This document shows, piece by piece, positions 35,320 to 44,830 of a stretch of 64,000 nt of DNA (its first letter is position 1; every line of letters starts with the position of its first letter). Origin of the DNA: RGIG5612 sp964528825 (GTDB lineage Bacteria > Bacillota > Clostridia > Lachnospirales > Lachnospiraceae); the NCBI GenBank assembly GCA_964528825.1, contig CAZGVB010000001.1:53545-117544 (forward strand). The letters are read 5' to 3'. The translations under genes and the position numbers were made by a program. A model generated the notes under the pieces. That model was not told where the DNA came from. It was given only the letters and a program-made list of their open reading frames with translations, and did no database searches.

Positions 35320-37032
35320 TTATTCTATAATATCTGTAATATATGTATATGACGTGGGCTCTGCAAGGTCTTCTTCCGTGATTTCCTCACCATTCAGGCA
35401 TTTTTTTATCAATGAGGAAATGCTGTCAACCGATTCCTTGTATGGCATCACAACAGATACATACAATCCGTCCATCGCATAGCTGGGTTGAAACATATCC
35501 TCACCATCACCCTTTGCCTGCGTCTTCATAATATTCCATTCTCCGCCCTCGGCAAGCTGTTGTTTTACGATAGATTTTATCTCCGACTCCGGCATATTTG
35601 TTACAGCGCATTTTTCTATTGCACTTATAAGCGATGTATAATTTGTAAGACTTTCAGCGGAAACTATCTGATTGATCATTGCCTCCAATATTATCTGCTG
35701 ATGCTTTCCTCTTGTTATATCACCGTCTTTAAATGCATATCTTTCTCTCATATATTGCAATGCCCAATATCCGTCATACCAATATGTACCTTCGGGAAAA
35801 AGATGTTCGAATGTTTCTGAATAGAATTCATCCGGATTGTAAAATTCAACGCCGCCTATTGCATTGATAATATCAATGACCGATGTGAAGTTTACTCTGC
35901 AATAATAATCCACATTTGTATCAAACAATTGCCCGATCGAATCACATAAGGTGTCCATACCATAGATTCCTGCATGTGTAAGCTTATCTCTCGATTCGCC
36001 TGTAACTCCCGGAAATTGGACATAATAATCTCTCGGAATCGAGATCAGTATCAACTGCCTCTTTTCAAAATTCACAACGGCAAGCATATTCACATCGCTT
36101 CTGCCGACTACTGAAACCTCGTCATATTCATCATTACCGCTGAGAAGCAGAATAAACGGTTCTATTTCAGCTGTTTGCGCGGTGTCATCAATCTGCCCAT
36201 CGGGATCATTTTCGACGGATGTTTTTATTTTTACTTCACATATGATACGAACATCCTTGCCATAATCCTCTCTGATATCTTCAAACATTCCGCCATAAGA
36301 GCTTTTATATATTATTCCGCCAACTTTTCCGTCATACAAGCCATCCAGGAGCTTGTCCATCGCACTGTATTCACTTGTTTTTATATCAAATTTTGCCTCA
36401 TCTTCTATCAGTTCGATCGCATCGCTTATTTGATCGTCATCAGATAATATACCGAATAGATATCCTTGCGTATCTGTTATCTTTTCGGCAGGATCCTCAT
36501 CCAAGACAGCAACCTTATAAACTGTAATCTCATAGCCGTCACCGGTTACCGTATTCAATGCTTTATCAGTAAGATGAATATAATATGATCCGACTGTAAG
36601 TACAAAGCACATTATTAAGGATATAACCAATGAAATCACACGCCTTATACGTAATTTCAGCTTATATTTCTCATTTTTTCTTTTATACCTATTCTGCTTG
36701 CCGGGAAGTCTGAGCAGCCACACTCCCGCAAGTATGATGAGCATTAAAACAGCCGCAAGTATGATATATATACCCGGGAGTACATTAAGTACACTGAGTA
36801 AAATAATAAAGACAATGGACAATACCAATTGCAATATAAATAATAAAAAGCCTGCCAGTGAATTTATCTTATCAATGTAAGCCAATTTATCGACAGAAGA
36901 GGCCCTTTTTTTCGTTCTTTGTACCTGTGGCCTTCCCTCTGATCTTACATTTCTCTTTTTGCTGTTAATATATTTCGTATGATCTGTGGTATTATTTTTT
37001 GCTGTCCTTACAGGTTTATCTGATGATGACAT
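35320..37032 (-). CDS. LytR-CpsA-Psr (LCP) family protein 2
   Basis: Second LCP paralogue with the same architecture: basic N-terminus, three membrane helices (about 65-165), an accessory domain, then an LCP domain with GRSDVNMLAVVNF, SIPRDYYVQFPG, DKLTHAGIYGMD and MRERYAFKDGDITRGKHQ. It lacks the long acidic tail of its neighbour. The start is the ATG at 37030-37032, preceded by AAGGGA at a spacing of 8, giving 570 residues. The 205-bp gap to LCP 1 contains no obvious terminator, so the two may be partly co-transcribed. The glycan attached is unknown. Confidence 0.92.
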   Translation of the reverse strand: MSSSDKPVRTAKNNTTDHTKYINSKKRNVRSEGRPQVQRTKKRASSVDKLAYIDKINSLAGFLLFILQLVLSIVFIILLSVLNVLPGIYIILAAVLMLIILAGVWLLRLPGKQNRYKRKNEKYKLKLRIRRVISLVISLIMCFVLTVGSYYIHLTDKALNTVTGDGYEITVYKVAVLDEDPAEKITDTQGYLFGILSDDDQISDAIELIEDEAKFDIKTSEYSAMDKLLDGLYDGKVGGIIYKSSYGGMFEDIREDYGKDVRIICEVKIKTSVENDPDGQIDDTAQTAEIEPFILLLSGNDEYDEVSVVGRSDVNMLAVVNFEKRQLILISIPRDYYVQFPGVTGESRDKLTHAGIYGMDTLCDSIGQLFDTNVDYYCRVNFTSVIDIINAIGGVEFYNPDEFYSETFEHLFPEGTYWYDGYWALQYMRERYAFKDGDITRGKHQQIILEAMINQIVSAESLTNYTSLISAIEKCAVTNMPESEIKSIVKQQLAEGGEWNIMKTQAKGDGEDMFQPSYAMDGLYVSVVMPYKESVDSISSLIKKCLNGEEITEEDLAEPTSYTYITDIIE

Positions 37033-37240
37033 ATCCGATCCCTTTATCAATCTGTACAAGCATGCTCCAAAGTCTTATCGGACCATACAATTCATTTAGG
37101 TTACACCAATCTAAGCCTAAAATCAAATATTTCACAGCAATATCACATTTTGAGTCACTGTAGGGTAATCGCCTGCAGATCTTTCATTCAGTCAATTTTC
37201 AATACTGCATGTGTGAGATCTGCCGCAATAATGCAAATGA

Positions 37241-37273
37241 CCGGCCTTCAATGTAAAAATCATTGAAGGCCGG
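37241..37273 (-). terminator. Terminator-like hairpin after the nucleoside transporter operon
   Basis: A perfect 13-bp stem (CCGGCCTTCAATG and complement) with a 7-nt loop lies about 50 bp after the last permease stop. It separates that operon from LCP 2. The trailing sequence on the minus strand is only moderately T-rich. Confidence 0.7.
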
Positions 37274-37323
37274 CATAAAGCAAAAATATTTTAATTTTTC
37301 AGAAGATCAAGGTTACACCTTAT

Positions 37324-38319
37324 TTATCTGTCTTCTCTGAAATAAGATTGTCCCAGACTTTCCGGAGGCTGATTTTCCTTTTTGTTCCTAACACTTGTAA
37401 AGATCAATACGATGATCGTTACAACAAAAGGTGCCATTTGATAAATTTCTTTTATGGCAAGATTTGTTCCTGTAGGAAGGAAAATATGAAGTATATATAA
37501 TCCTCCGAATAATATCGAAGCCCAAATACTGTGACCCGGACGCCATATCGTAAAAATAACAAGTGCTATCGCAAGCCATCCTCTATCGCCGAACGCGTCA
37601 TTTGACCATACTCCGCTTGCGTAACACATTACATAATACAATCCTCCGATACCGGAGATCATCGCTCCGATACATGTCGCAAAATATTTGTATCTTGTAA
37701 CATTAATACCGGCGGCATCCGCTGTTGCAGGACTCTCACCGACCGCACGGAGATTAAGGCCTTTGGATGTTTTTGAGAAAAACAACGATGCAATGACGGC
37801 GATCAAGACTATCAGGTATGCAAGAAAGCTGTATGACAGAAATATCTTTCCAAACCACCCCAGGTTTTCTGCAAATGGAAGCTTTGCACTGAAATACATG
37901 CTTGTCTTAGACAATGCTATCGACGGAACATCAGAATTGGAAAGCTTGATAAGAGAGCCTCCGAAAAAGTTTCCGAAGCCGACACCAAATGTAGTCATTG
38001 CAAGACCGGTAACATTTTGATTTGCTCTGAGCGATACGGTAAGAAAACAATACAACAGGCCCATTAATAACGAACCTACGAGGCAGCATAATAATGGTAT
38101 GCCTATCGCAAGGAATGCATTCATATTCTCACTGCCGGCACCGTTTTCATACAAAAATGCACCGATGACACCGCTTATGCCGCCAACATACATTATACCG
38201 GCCGTACCGAGATTTAAGTTGCCGCTCTTCTCTGTTATAGTCTCGCCGACACTTCCGTACATCAAAGGAATACCCTGAGTGACAGCACGCGGAATGAAGG
38301 AAATAAGGAAATCAAACAT
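37324..38319 (-). CDS. Nucleoside ABC transporter permease (NupQ/YufQ-like)
   Basis: Membrane subunit of a nucleoside importer of the BMP-linked type. The 331-residue protein has about nine hydrophobic segments and the family motif GEKSGNLNLGTAGIMYVGG-like start (residues 25-45) plus GESPATADAAGINVTRYK, the coupling-helix region that contacts the ATPase. It begins on the base next to the other permease's stop. Last gene of the xpt-BMP-ATPase-permease-permease run. Confidence 0.92.
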   Translation of the reverse strand: MFDFLISFIPRAVTQGIPLMYGSVGETITEKSGNLNLGTAGIMYVGGISGVIGAFLYENGAGSENMNAFLAIGIPLLCCLVGSLLMGLLYCFLTVSLRANQNVTGLAMTTFGVGFGNFFGGSLIKLSNSDVPSIALSKTSMYFSAKLPFAENLGWFGKIFLSYSFLAYLIVLIAVIASLFFSKTSKGLNLRAVGESPATADAAGINVTRYKYFATCIGAMISGIGGLYYVMCYASGVWSNDAFGDRGWLAIALVIFTIWRPGHSIWASILFGGLYILHIFLPTGTNLAIKEIYQMAPFVVTIIVLIFTSVRNKKENQPPESLGQSYFREDR

Positions 38320-39414
38320 TTATGCTCTCTCCTTTCCCGATTTTCTTATCATTATCTGATAATTTATAAAAAACTCACAGCCAAGGATAAAGAACAGGAT
38401 AATTCCCGTAATAATATCTCCGAAGCTTTGATTGAGGCCATAGATTGTAGTGATCTCTGTAGTACCTCTGTCAAGGAAAACAAGTATAAATGTAGTAAGT
38501 ATCATCAAAAATGGGTTGAATTTGGCAAGCCAGGCCACCATAACACCTGTAAATCCTCTGCCGTCAACAAGTGTAGTGGTAAGCGTATGCTCGCTTCCTC
38601 CCACAAGGAGAAGTCCCGCAAGCCCGCATATAGCTCCGGACAGAACCATTGTTCTGATGATTACCCTGTCTACCTTTATGCCTACATATTTGGCTGTTGA
38701 AACAGATTCACCTACAACGGCAAGCTCATATCCATGCTTCGAATATTTCATATATGCATAGATAATGACCGTGAGCAAAATAACGATCAAAACATTTATC
38801 ATGTATTTTGATCCGAAAAGAGACGGAAACCATCCGGCCTGGGAATTTTGATTGATAATGCCTATCTTTCCGGCCCCCTTTGGAACCTCCCAAACTATTA
38901 CAAAAAATGCAACAAGCTGAACGGCGACATAATTCATCATCAATGTAAATAAGGTTTCATTTGTATTAAACCTGGCCTTAAAAAATGCCGGAATAAATCC
39001 CCATATGGCACCGCAAAGGATTGAAACAACAGCCATGATAAATATGAGCAATATATTAGGCAATCTGTCTCCTACAAGTATCATGGTCGCTGCTGCTCCA
39101 AGCGCTCCCATGAGTGCCTGACCGTCACCGCCGAGATTCCAGAATCTCATCTTGAATACCGGGGCCAATGCAAGAGAAATGCAAAGCAGGATTGACATAT
39201 TCTGAAGCAGCATCCAAAAACGCCTCGATGTCCCGAAAACGCCATCTATCATTGCAGCATAAACGCCTATCGGATTCAGGCCTGTTGTTATAGTGGTGAT
39301 AATTCCGCAAAATATCAGTGCAAGAATAATGGCAGCCAACCTGATCAACCATGCTCTGTACCATGTGATCTCTTTTCTGCGCACTATATGGAAAAGAGGC
39401 TCTTTATCTTTCAT
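38320..39414 (-). CDS. Nucleoside ABC transporter permease (NupP/YufP-like)
   Basis: Second permease of the nucleoside importer, 364 residues with about ten hydrophobic segments. It includes the segment MRFWNLGGDGQALMGALGA and the coupling region VVGESVSTAKYVGIKVDR. Its start overlaps the ATPase stop by 11 bp, and its stop touches the next permease gene, which fits tight co-translation of the heterodimeric channel. Confidence 0.92.
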   Translation of the reverse strand: MKDKEPLFHIVRRKEITWYRAWLIRLAAIILALIFCGIITTITTGLNPIGVYAAMIDGVFGTSRRFWMLLQNMSILLCISLALAPVFKMRFWNLGGDGQALMGALGAAATMILVGDRLPNILLIFIMAVVSILCGAIWGFIPAFFKARFNTNETLFTLMMNYVAVQLVAFFVIVWEVPKGAGKIGIINQNSQAGWFPSLFGSKYMINVLIVILLTVIIYAYMKYSKHGYELAVVGESVSTAKYVGIKVDRVIIRTMVLSGAICGLAGLLLVGGSEHTLTTTLVDGRGFTGVMVAWLAKFNPFLMILTTFILVFLDRGTTEITTIYGLNQSFGDIITGIILFFILGCEFFINYQIMIRKSGKERA

Positions 39415-40936
39415 CCTTTTTCCTCTCCGGGATGCTTGTCATGAGCAATCCAACATCATTTTTATTTGCTGTTCTTCCGTCTAAGATACCGGACACCTCG
39501 CCGTCACATAAAACAAGTATACGATCACAAAGCTCTAAAAGAACGTCAAGATCCTCACCGACATAAATAACAGCAACTCCTGATTCCTTTTGTTTATTGA
39601 TAAGCTCATATATCGTATATGAAGAATTGATATCAAGACCTCTTACGGCATATGCTGTAAGAAGAACACTGGGTGAAGATGCTATCTCACGTCCTACAAG
39701 TATCTTTTGAACATTTCCGCCGGAAAGCTTTCTTACGGCTATATCCACACCCGGAGTGTTGACATCAAGCTCTTCAATGACCTGTTCGGCAAGATCATGT
39801 GGCCCTTTGCGATCCGTAAACAGACCTTTACTGTTTCGAAATGACCTGAGCATCATATTATCCGTAAGATTCATGCTGCCGACCAGTCCCATTCCGAGCC
39901 TGTCCTCGGGGACAAATGAAAGCGCAATGCCTTTTTCAAAAATCCTAATAGGATCTTGGCCGATAAGTTCTTCTTTGGAGCCGTTGTCCTCTACATACAC
40001 TATTGAACCGCTTTCAACCTTTTGAAGACCCGCAATAGCTTCAAGAAGCTCCTTCTGCCCACTTCCGGATATGCCTGCGATTCCCAAGATCTCACCGCTG
40101 TATGCCGTAAACGATACATTCTTTAATTTGAGGAGTCCTTCCTGACTGCGCACATTCAGAGAATCAACGACTATACGCGGCTTTGGATCCTTTGGTTCTG
40201 GACGGTCAATGTTCAGTGATACAGCATGACCGACCATATCGTCAGTGAGCACCTGCACGTCAGCCTCGGCCGTTGTTACATCACATATATATTTGCCCTT
40301 TCTGAGGATTGCGACTCTGTCTGAAATGTCCAAAACCTCCTGTAGCTTATGTGTGATGATTATTATGGATTTACCATTGGCCTTCATATTGCGAAGAACA
40401 TTGAAGAGCTTGTCTGTTTCTTGCGGTGTCAGAACAGCTGTAGGCTCGTCAAGTATCAAAATATCGGCTCCTCTGTACAGTACCTTCACGATCTCAACAG
40501 TTTGCTTTTGTGAAACGCTCATATTATAGATCTTTTGGTTAAGATCTATATCAAATCCGTATTTATCACATATATTTTGAATCTGCGATATTGCATCTCT
40601 TGCATTGATGCCTTTCAATCCGAGAATGATATTTTCTGCGGCTGTAAAAACATCTATAAGCTTAAAATGCTGGTGGATCATTCCGATCCCGAGATCAAGT
40701 GAGTCCTTTGGGGATCTTATCGTGACCTTATGTCCCTTTACGATAATTTCACCATTATCGGGGAAATAAATGCCCGAGACCATGTTCATCAACGTTGTCT
40801 TACCGGATCCGTTTTCTCCGAGCAAGGCCAAAATCTCACCTTCGTACAGATCAAGCGAAACATTATCATTGGCTAATGTCTCACCGAATGTTTTGGATAT
40901 ATTCCTCAATTGCAGCACAGGAATTCGATCTTCCAA
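39404..40936 (-). CDS. Nucleoside ABC transporter ATP-binding protein (NupO/YufO-like)
   Basis: Two tandem ATPase domains drive import. Domain 1 has GENGSGKTT (Walker A), VSQKQTVEIVKVL (signature) and ILDEPTAVLTP (Walker B). Domain 2 has GISGSGQKE, LSGGNVQKILVGREI and the degenerate LLTAYAVRGLD, as usual for this carbohydrate/nucleoside family. The start is TTG at 40934-40936 because AAGGAGAGG lies seven bases upstream of it; the ATG at 40954 is itself upstream of that SD. This gives 511 residues beginning MEDRIPVLQL. Confidence 0.93.
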   Translation of the reverse strand: MEDRIPVLQLRNISKTFGETLANDNVSLDLYEGEILALLGENGSGKTTLMNMVSGIYFPDNGEIIVKGHKVTIRSPKDSLDLGIGMIHQHFKLIDVFTAAENIILGLKGINARDAISQIQNICDKYGFDIDLNQKIYNMSVSQKQTVEIVKVLYRGADILILDEPTAVLTPQETDKLFNVLRNMKANGKSIIIITHKLQEVLDISDRVAILRKGKYICDVTTAEADVQVLTDDMVGHAVSLNIDRPEPKDPKPRIVVDSLNVRSQEGLLKLKNVSFTAYSGEILGIAGISGSGQKELLEAIAGLQKVESGSIVYVEDNGSKEELIGQDPIRIFEKGIALSFVPEDRLGMGLVGSMNLTDNMMLRSFRNSKGLFTDRKGPHDLAEQVIEELDVNTPGVDIAVRKLSGGNVQKILVGREIASSPSVLLTAYAVRGLDINSSYTIYELINKQKESGVAVIYVGEDLDVLLELCDRILVLCDGEVSGILDGRTANKNDVGLLMTSIPERKKDER

Positions 40937-41181
40937 AGCACCTCTCCTTATCATAATCTGAAAAAATTGTTTACTGAAACGGGCAAACCGACCAGAAACA
41001 AGTCCTTATATATGAACGATGTATTGTCTGCTGTCAGCATATCATTTCCATATATACGGATCATTCTGCCCGGTAAAAATTATGCCTGCTGCCATTTGAT
41101 GATATACAATCGCCAAATTAAGATTGCAAATACCGGATGGTATTTTAATGCAGCCATTAGCATAAGCAGTAATCATTAAAG

Positions 41182-41214
41182 CAGTCTGAAAAGGCAGGCG
41201 GCCTTTTCAGACTG
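41182..41214 (-). terminator. Strong hairpin between the BMP gene and the ATPase gene
   Basis: A 14-bp perfect stem (CAGTCTGAAAAGGC and complement) with a 5-nt loop lies 10 bp after the BMP lipoprotein stop. It has no strong U tract. It can protect or partly terminate the message, giving more binding protein than transporter, a common arrangement. Confidence 0.65.
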
Positions 41215-41223
41215 TAGTATCAA

Positions 41224-42465
41224 TTAGAAAGCTGTATCAAGAAGCGTTATACCGTCGATCTGTACATCAAAATACGGAGCGGAACGGAATTTTGATTCCT
41301 GAAAAGCACCATCCTCGATAACTTCTGTATCCGGAGTATAATTCTCATCCGTATCAACATCAGCCATATAAGAGGAAAGTTCCTCGCCGCCAACTGTAAA
41401 TGTTGTAATATCGAAAACGTTTATTTCGCCTTTTTCAAGAGCCGCCTTAACCTCTTCGATCTTTGCTGCTGTTCCTTCAGCTGCAACATCTTCATTTACA
41501 TCGGTAAGAAGTACACTTCCGGTATCCAATGTTCCTGTCCAATCGGCAAGTATCTCAGTACCGTTCTTTATTGACTCCATTGCATATGTGAAATAAGGAG
41601 CCCAATTTATTCTTGAAGAAACTATAAATGTGTTAGGACATGCATCGATTGTTGATCCGTTGTATGAAACATTAGGCACGCCTGCTGTCTCACAAGCTGT
41701 CGGTGCTCCCATAGAATCGGCATGCTGGCTTATAAGAACGCATCCACTGTTGATCAATGACTGTGCACCCTCTTTTTCCTTGGTTTCGTCATACCATGAA
41801 CCTGTAAATGTTACAGACATTGTAACCGAGTCGCAAACACTCTTTGCACCAAGATAGAAAGATGTATATCCTGATATAACCTCTGCATATGTAAATGCGC
41901 CGACATATCCCATCTTTGCTTCTTCAGCAGTTATCTCATTATTTGCGATCATCTCGTTAAGCTTCATGCCTGCGGCAACACCGGCAAGATAACGGCCTTC
42001 GAATATTTCAGCAAAAGCATTGTGATAATTTGCAAGATTTTCTGTATGAGCCTTTGTACCTGTAGCATGGCAGAACTGAACCTCAGGATATTCCTTTGCA
42101 GCCTCTATCATGTAATCTTCATGTCCGAAGCTGTCCGCGAATACAAAATTGCATCCTCTGTCTACCATATTGCAGGCTTCCTCATAACATTCCTGTCCTT
42201 CAGGAATGCCGGTCGTGATGAAATAAGTTTCACCCTCAACGAGTCCCATCTCCTCACAAGCCTCTTTGAAAGCGTTAATGAAGTTGGCGTCATAAGTCGA
42301 ATTTTCATCGTGAAGACAGATAAGACCGGCTTTGATGCTGTTTCCTTCTGACGCTGAATCTGATGAATCCTCAGATGAAGTTGATGAACCGCCGCATGCA
42401 GCCAACATACTCAATGAAAGCATGCATGTCAGAAAAAGTGCAATGATCTTCTTTAGTGATTTCAT
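41224..42465 (-). CDS. BMP-family nucleoside-binding lipoprotein
   Basis: Extracellular substrate-binding component of the nucleoside importer (Bmp/PnrA/NupN family). A signal peptide ends in the lipobox LAAC with Cys24, followed by a Ser-, Glu- and Asp-rich linker, then the type I periplasmic-binding fold beginning IKAGLICLHDENSTYDANF. NFVFADSFGHEDYM and KMGYVGAFTYAEV are family motifs. The SD AAAGGAG precedes the ATG. It lies 131 bp after xpt and before the ATPase gene, which suggests the substrate is a purine nucleoside. Confidence 0.92.
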   Translation of the reverse strand: MKSLKKIIALFLTCMLSLSMLAACGGSSTSSEDSSDSASEGNSIKAGLICLHDENSTYDANFINAFKEACEEMGLVEGETYFITTGIPEGQECYEEACNMVDRGCNFVFADSFGHEDYMIEAAKEYPEVQFCHATGTKAHTENLANYHNAFAEIFEGRYLAGVAAGMKLNEMIANNEITAEEAKMGYVGAFTYAEVISGYTSFYLGAKSVCDSVTMSVTFTGSWYDETKEKEGAQSLINSGCVLISQHADSMGAPTACETAGVPNVSYNGSTIDACPNTFIVSSRINWAPYFTYAMESIKNGTEILADWTGTLDTGSVLLTDVNEDVAAEGTAAKIEEVKAALEKGEINVFDITTFTVGGEELSSYMADVDTDENYTPDTEVIEDGAFQESKFRSAPYFDVQIDGITLLDTAF

Positions 42466-42596
42466 TTTTTCTCCTTTAAATTCCCCGAAATACTATTTGC
42501 AAATTTATATGAAACCATATATCCTTACCCGAACGCATATGCAAATAAATGTCTATGCATCAGTTTCTCGGATAAAAGGTAAACATATCAAAAATA

Positions 42597-43169
42597 TTAT
42601 ATAAACTTAATGCCGTTTTCAGGATCCATATCAATGATCCTTGCCAGAGACTCAACTCTTATTCCCTGTGATCTTAATTTTGCTCCGCCCTCCTGAAAGG
42701 CCTTCTCTATCACAATGCCCGCACCTGCCACACTTGCTCCAGCCTGGGTGCATAAGTCAAGAAGTCCCTCAAGTGCACATCCGTTTGCAAGAAAATCATC
42801 TATCAAAAGGACATGGTCTTTTTCATTCAAGAAGCTCTTTTCTATGACAACGTCATATACTCTTCCGTGGGTATATGATGTTACCTTTGCGAAATAACAA
42901 TCATCCGAAAGATTCTTACTCTTATTTTTTTTGGCGAACAAGAGCGGAACACCGAAAAGCTCGGCGACAGGATATGCAACAGCTATGCCGGATGTCTCTA
43001 CAGTCAGAATCTTTGTTATTTTTTCATCCTTAAAGAGCCTATAAAACTCCTTACCGAGCATAGTCATAAACCTGACATCGATCTGATGGTTCAAAAATGA
43101 TCCCACCTTAAGCACTTTTCCGGGATATATCTTTCCCTCAGCTATGATCTTATCCTCAAGGGCCTTCAT
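42597..43169 (-). CDS. xpt: Xanthine phosphoribosyltransferase
   Basis: Converts xanthine (and to some degree guanine) to XMP using PRPP, for purine salvage. The PRPP motif VLLIDDFLANGCALEGL (about 122-138), the N-terminal LKVGSFLNHQIDV and FAKKNKSKN are as in Bacillus Xpt, and the 190-residue length fits. It is the first gene of a run with the nucleoside importer. Its leader holds a strong intrinsic terminator and a competing helix (43225-43312), implying attenuation, but I see no standard guanine/xanthine aptamer. Confidence 0.95.
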   Translation of the reverse strand: MKALEDKIIAEGKIYPGKVLKVGSFLNHQIDVRFMTMLGKEFYRLFKDEKITKILTVETSGIAVAYPVAELFGVPLLFAKKNKSKNLSDDCYFAKVTSYTHGRVYDVVIEKSFLNEKDHVLLIDDFLANGCALEGLLDLCTQAGASVAGAGIVIEKAFQEGGAKLRSQGIRVESLARIIDMDPENGIKFI

Positions 43170-43224
43170 TTTAAATCTCTTTTCTTTCTAAAAGTACAGA
43201 TTCGAGTATATAAAGCTTATTTTC

Positions 43225-43312
43225 AAAAACAAAACGGACCATATAAAAGAGTATGATCCGTACTTGTCGATCTCATATCTTATGCAGATGAGGCATTCAA
43301 GCTTTATGTCCG
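43225..43312 (-). promoter_or_regulatory. xpt leader: attenuator terminator plus competing helix
   Basis: On the minus strand CGGATCATA (43260-43252) pairs with TATGGTCCG (43243-43235), including a G-U pair that exists only on this strand. TTTTGTTTTT (43234-43225) follows, making an intrinsic terminator 56 nt before the xpt ATG. An upstream copy CGGACATA (43312-43305) could instead pair with the 3' arm and prevent termination. A further bulged hairpin lies at 43272-43292. No ATATGG...TTTCTACC purine aptamer is present, so the sensed signal is unknown. Confidence 0.6.
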
Positions 43313-43347
43313 AATTCTTCCCGCATAGTTCACACAAATTACATAAA

Positions 43348-43376
43348 TTTATATCATGCCAATGCTTATCAGTCAA
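43348..43376 (-). promoter_or_regulatory. xpt promoter
   Basis: Minus strand TTGACT (43371-43376), 17-bp spacer, TATAAA (43348-43353). The predicted transcript starts near 43341 and has a leader of about 170 nt that includes the attenuator. Confidence 0.55.
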
Positions 43377-43430
43377 TTATATTCTATAAACAAACCGATC
43401 ATATAAACAGAACATACAATATGTGCATTT

Positions 43431-44801
43431 TTATATCTTGCAAATCTCTCTGGCAACATGTACACCACTGGCCGAAGCGTGCGAAAGGGAATGAGTGACC
43501 CCACTTCCATCACCGATCATATAAAGACCCGGATACTCTGTTTCAAGTTTTTCAGAAAGCTTAACCTGCATATTGTAAAATTTAACCTCAACTCCGTAAA
43601 GCAATGTATCCATGCCGGCGGTTCCGGGAGCGATCTTGTCAAGTGCATATATCATCTCTATTATGTCATCAAGCAGTCTCATAGGTAAAACAAGAGAAAG
43701 ATCACCAGGCGTAGCTTTCAATGTAGGTCTTGTAAAACATCCGTCTATCCTGCTTTGAGTACTTCTTTTTCCGTCAAGCAGATCTCCCAATCTCTGCACT
43801 ATGACCCCGCCACCCAGCATATTGGATAGTTTAACGATATTTTCAGCATAAGCTGTGCTGTCATTGAACGGTTCTGTAAAATGTTTCGCAACAAGAAGCG
43901 CAAAATTGGTATTCTCCGTATGTCTGGACGGGTCTTCAAAGCTGTGTCCGTTTACAGTCACGATGCCGTTCGTATTCTCATTAACGACAAGACCATGCGG
44001 ATTCATGCAGAACGTTCTTACGAGATCCTCATATCTTTTTGTTCGATATACGATCTTGCTTTCATAAAGCTCATCAGTTAAATGTGCAAATATCACGGCC
44101 GGCAATTCGACCCTTACCCCTATGTCCACACGATTGCTCAGAGTCTGGATGTTGAGTTCTTTGCAAACCCCCTCTATCCATTTGCTGCCGCTCCTTCCGA
44201 CAGATACAATGCATTTAGGAGCATAATATTCATCTGTATCGGTAATGATCTTATATCCCTCACCTGCGATCTTAAGTGTCCTTACAGGCGTATTGAAATA
44301 AAAATCCACCGATGCTCTGAGTTTTTCATAAAGGTTGCCCAGAACAATATAATTCTTATCTGTTCCAAGATGCCTTACGGATGCATCAAGAAGGTGCAAT
44401 TGATTTTGCATGCAAAGCTTTTTTATGGCGGTATCCGTCGTTGAATAAAGCTTTGCACCCGAGCCGCCGTTTTCCATATTTATATCGTCGACATAACGCA
44501 TCAGCTCTAAGGATTTTTCTTTCCCAATATATTCATGAAGACTTCCGCCGAAATCATTGGTGATATTATATTTACCATCGGAAAAGGCACCTGCTCCGCC
44601 AAAGCCATGCATGATCGCGCACGTCTTGCAATGAATACAGGATTTTATCTTATCACCGTCAATCGGACATTTTCTTCCATCGAGCGGCTTTCCGGCCTCA
44701 AATACGCCTATCTTCAGATCTTTATTCAATTTGTTAAGCTCGTAAGCCGAAAAGATTCCGCCGGGTCCCGCGCCTATAATGATCACGTCATAATTTTTCA
44801 T
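43431..44801 (-). CDS. FAD-dependent oxidoreductase (COG2509-type)
   Basis: Soluble flavoprotein of 456 residues. The FAD dinucleotide-binding motif IIGAGPGGIFSAYEL opens the protein, and the C-terminal FAD-ribityl segment GLYMIGDGSGVTHSLSHASASG is clear. A Cys-rich stretch CPIDGDKIKSCIHCKTC (about 45-61) is typical of this uncharacterised dehydrogenase group, annotated elsewhere as FAD-dependent dehydrogenase. The reaction is unknown. The SD is weak (AGAGTAAG). It follows dut at 29 bp, so these two are probably co-transcribed. Confidence 0.88.
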   Translation of the reverse strand: MKNYDVIIIGAGPGGIFSAYELNKLNKDLKIGVFEAGKPLDGRKCPIDGDKIKSCIHCKTCAIMHGFGGAGAFSDGKYNITNDFGGSLHEYIGKEKSLELMRYVDDINMENGGSGAKLYSTTDTAIKKLCMQNQLHLLDASVRHLGTDKNYIVLGNLYEKLRASVDFYFNTPVRTLKIAGEGYKIITDTDEYYAPKCIVSVGRSGSKWIEGVCKELNIQTLSNRVDIGVRVELPAVIFAHLTDELYESKIVYRTKRYEDLVRTFCMNPHGLVVNENTNGIVTVNGHSFEDPSRHTENTNFALLVAKHFTEPFNDSTAYAENIVKLSNMLGGGVIVQRLGDLLDGKRSTQSRIDGCFTRPTLKATPGDLSLVLPMRLLDDIIEMIYALDKIAPGTAGMDTLLYGVEVKFYNMQVKLSEKLETEYPGLYMIGDGSGVTHSLSHASASGVHVAREICKI

Positions 44802-44830
44802 AGTCTTACTCTTTCAATTATCTTTCAGGA

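Noticed and set aside
40937..41223. Search for a purine riboswitch before the ATPase gene
   Set aside because: An ATATGG occurs but none of the other conserved positions (TTTCTACC, CCGTAAA, GACTA) follow.
43188..43376. 62-codon frame with several Cys (CNLCELC...CLIC), possible zinc-ribbon peptide
   Set aside because: It begins with TTG inside the -35 box of the xpt promoter, has no SD, and runs through the terminator hairpin. The leader RNA interpretation explains the region better.
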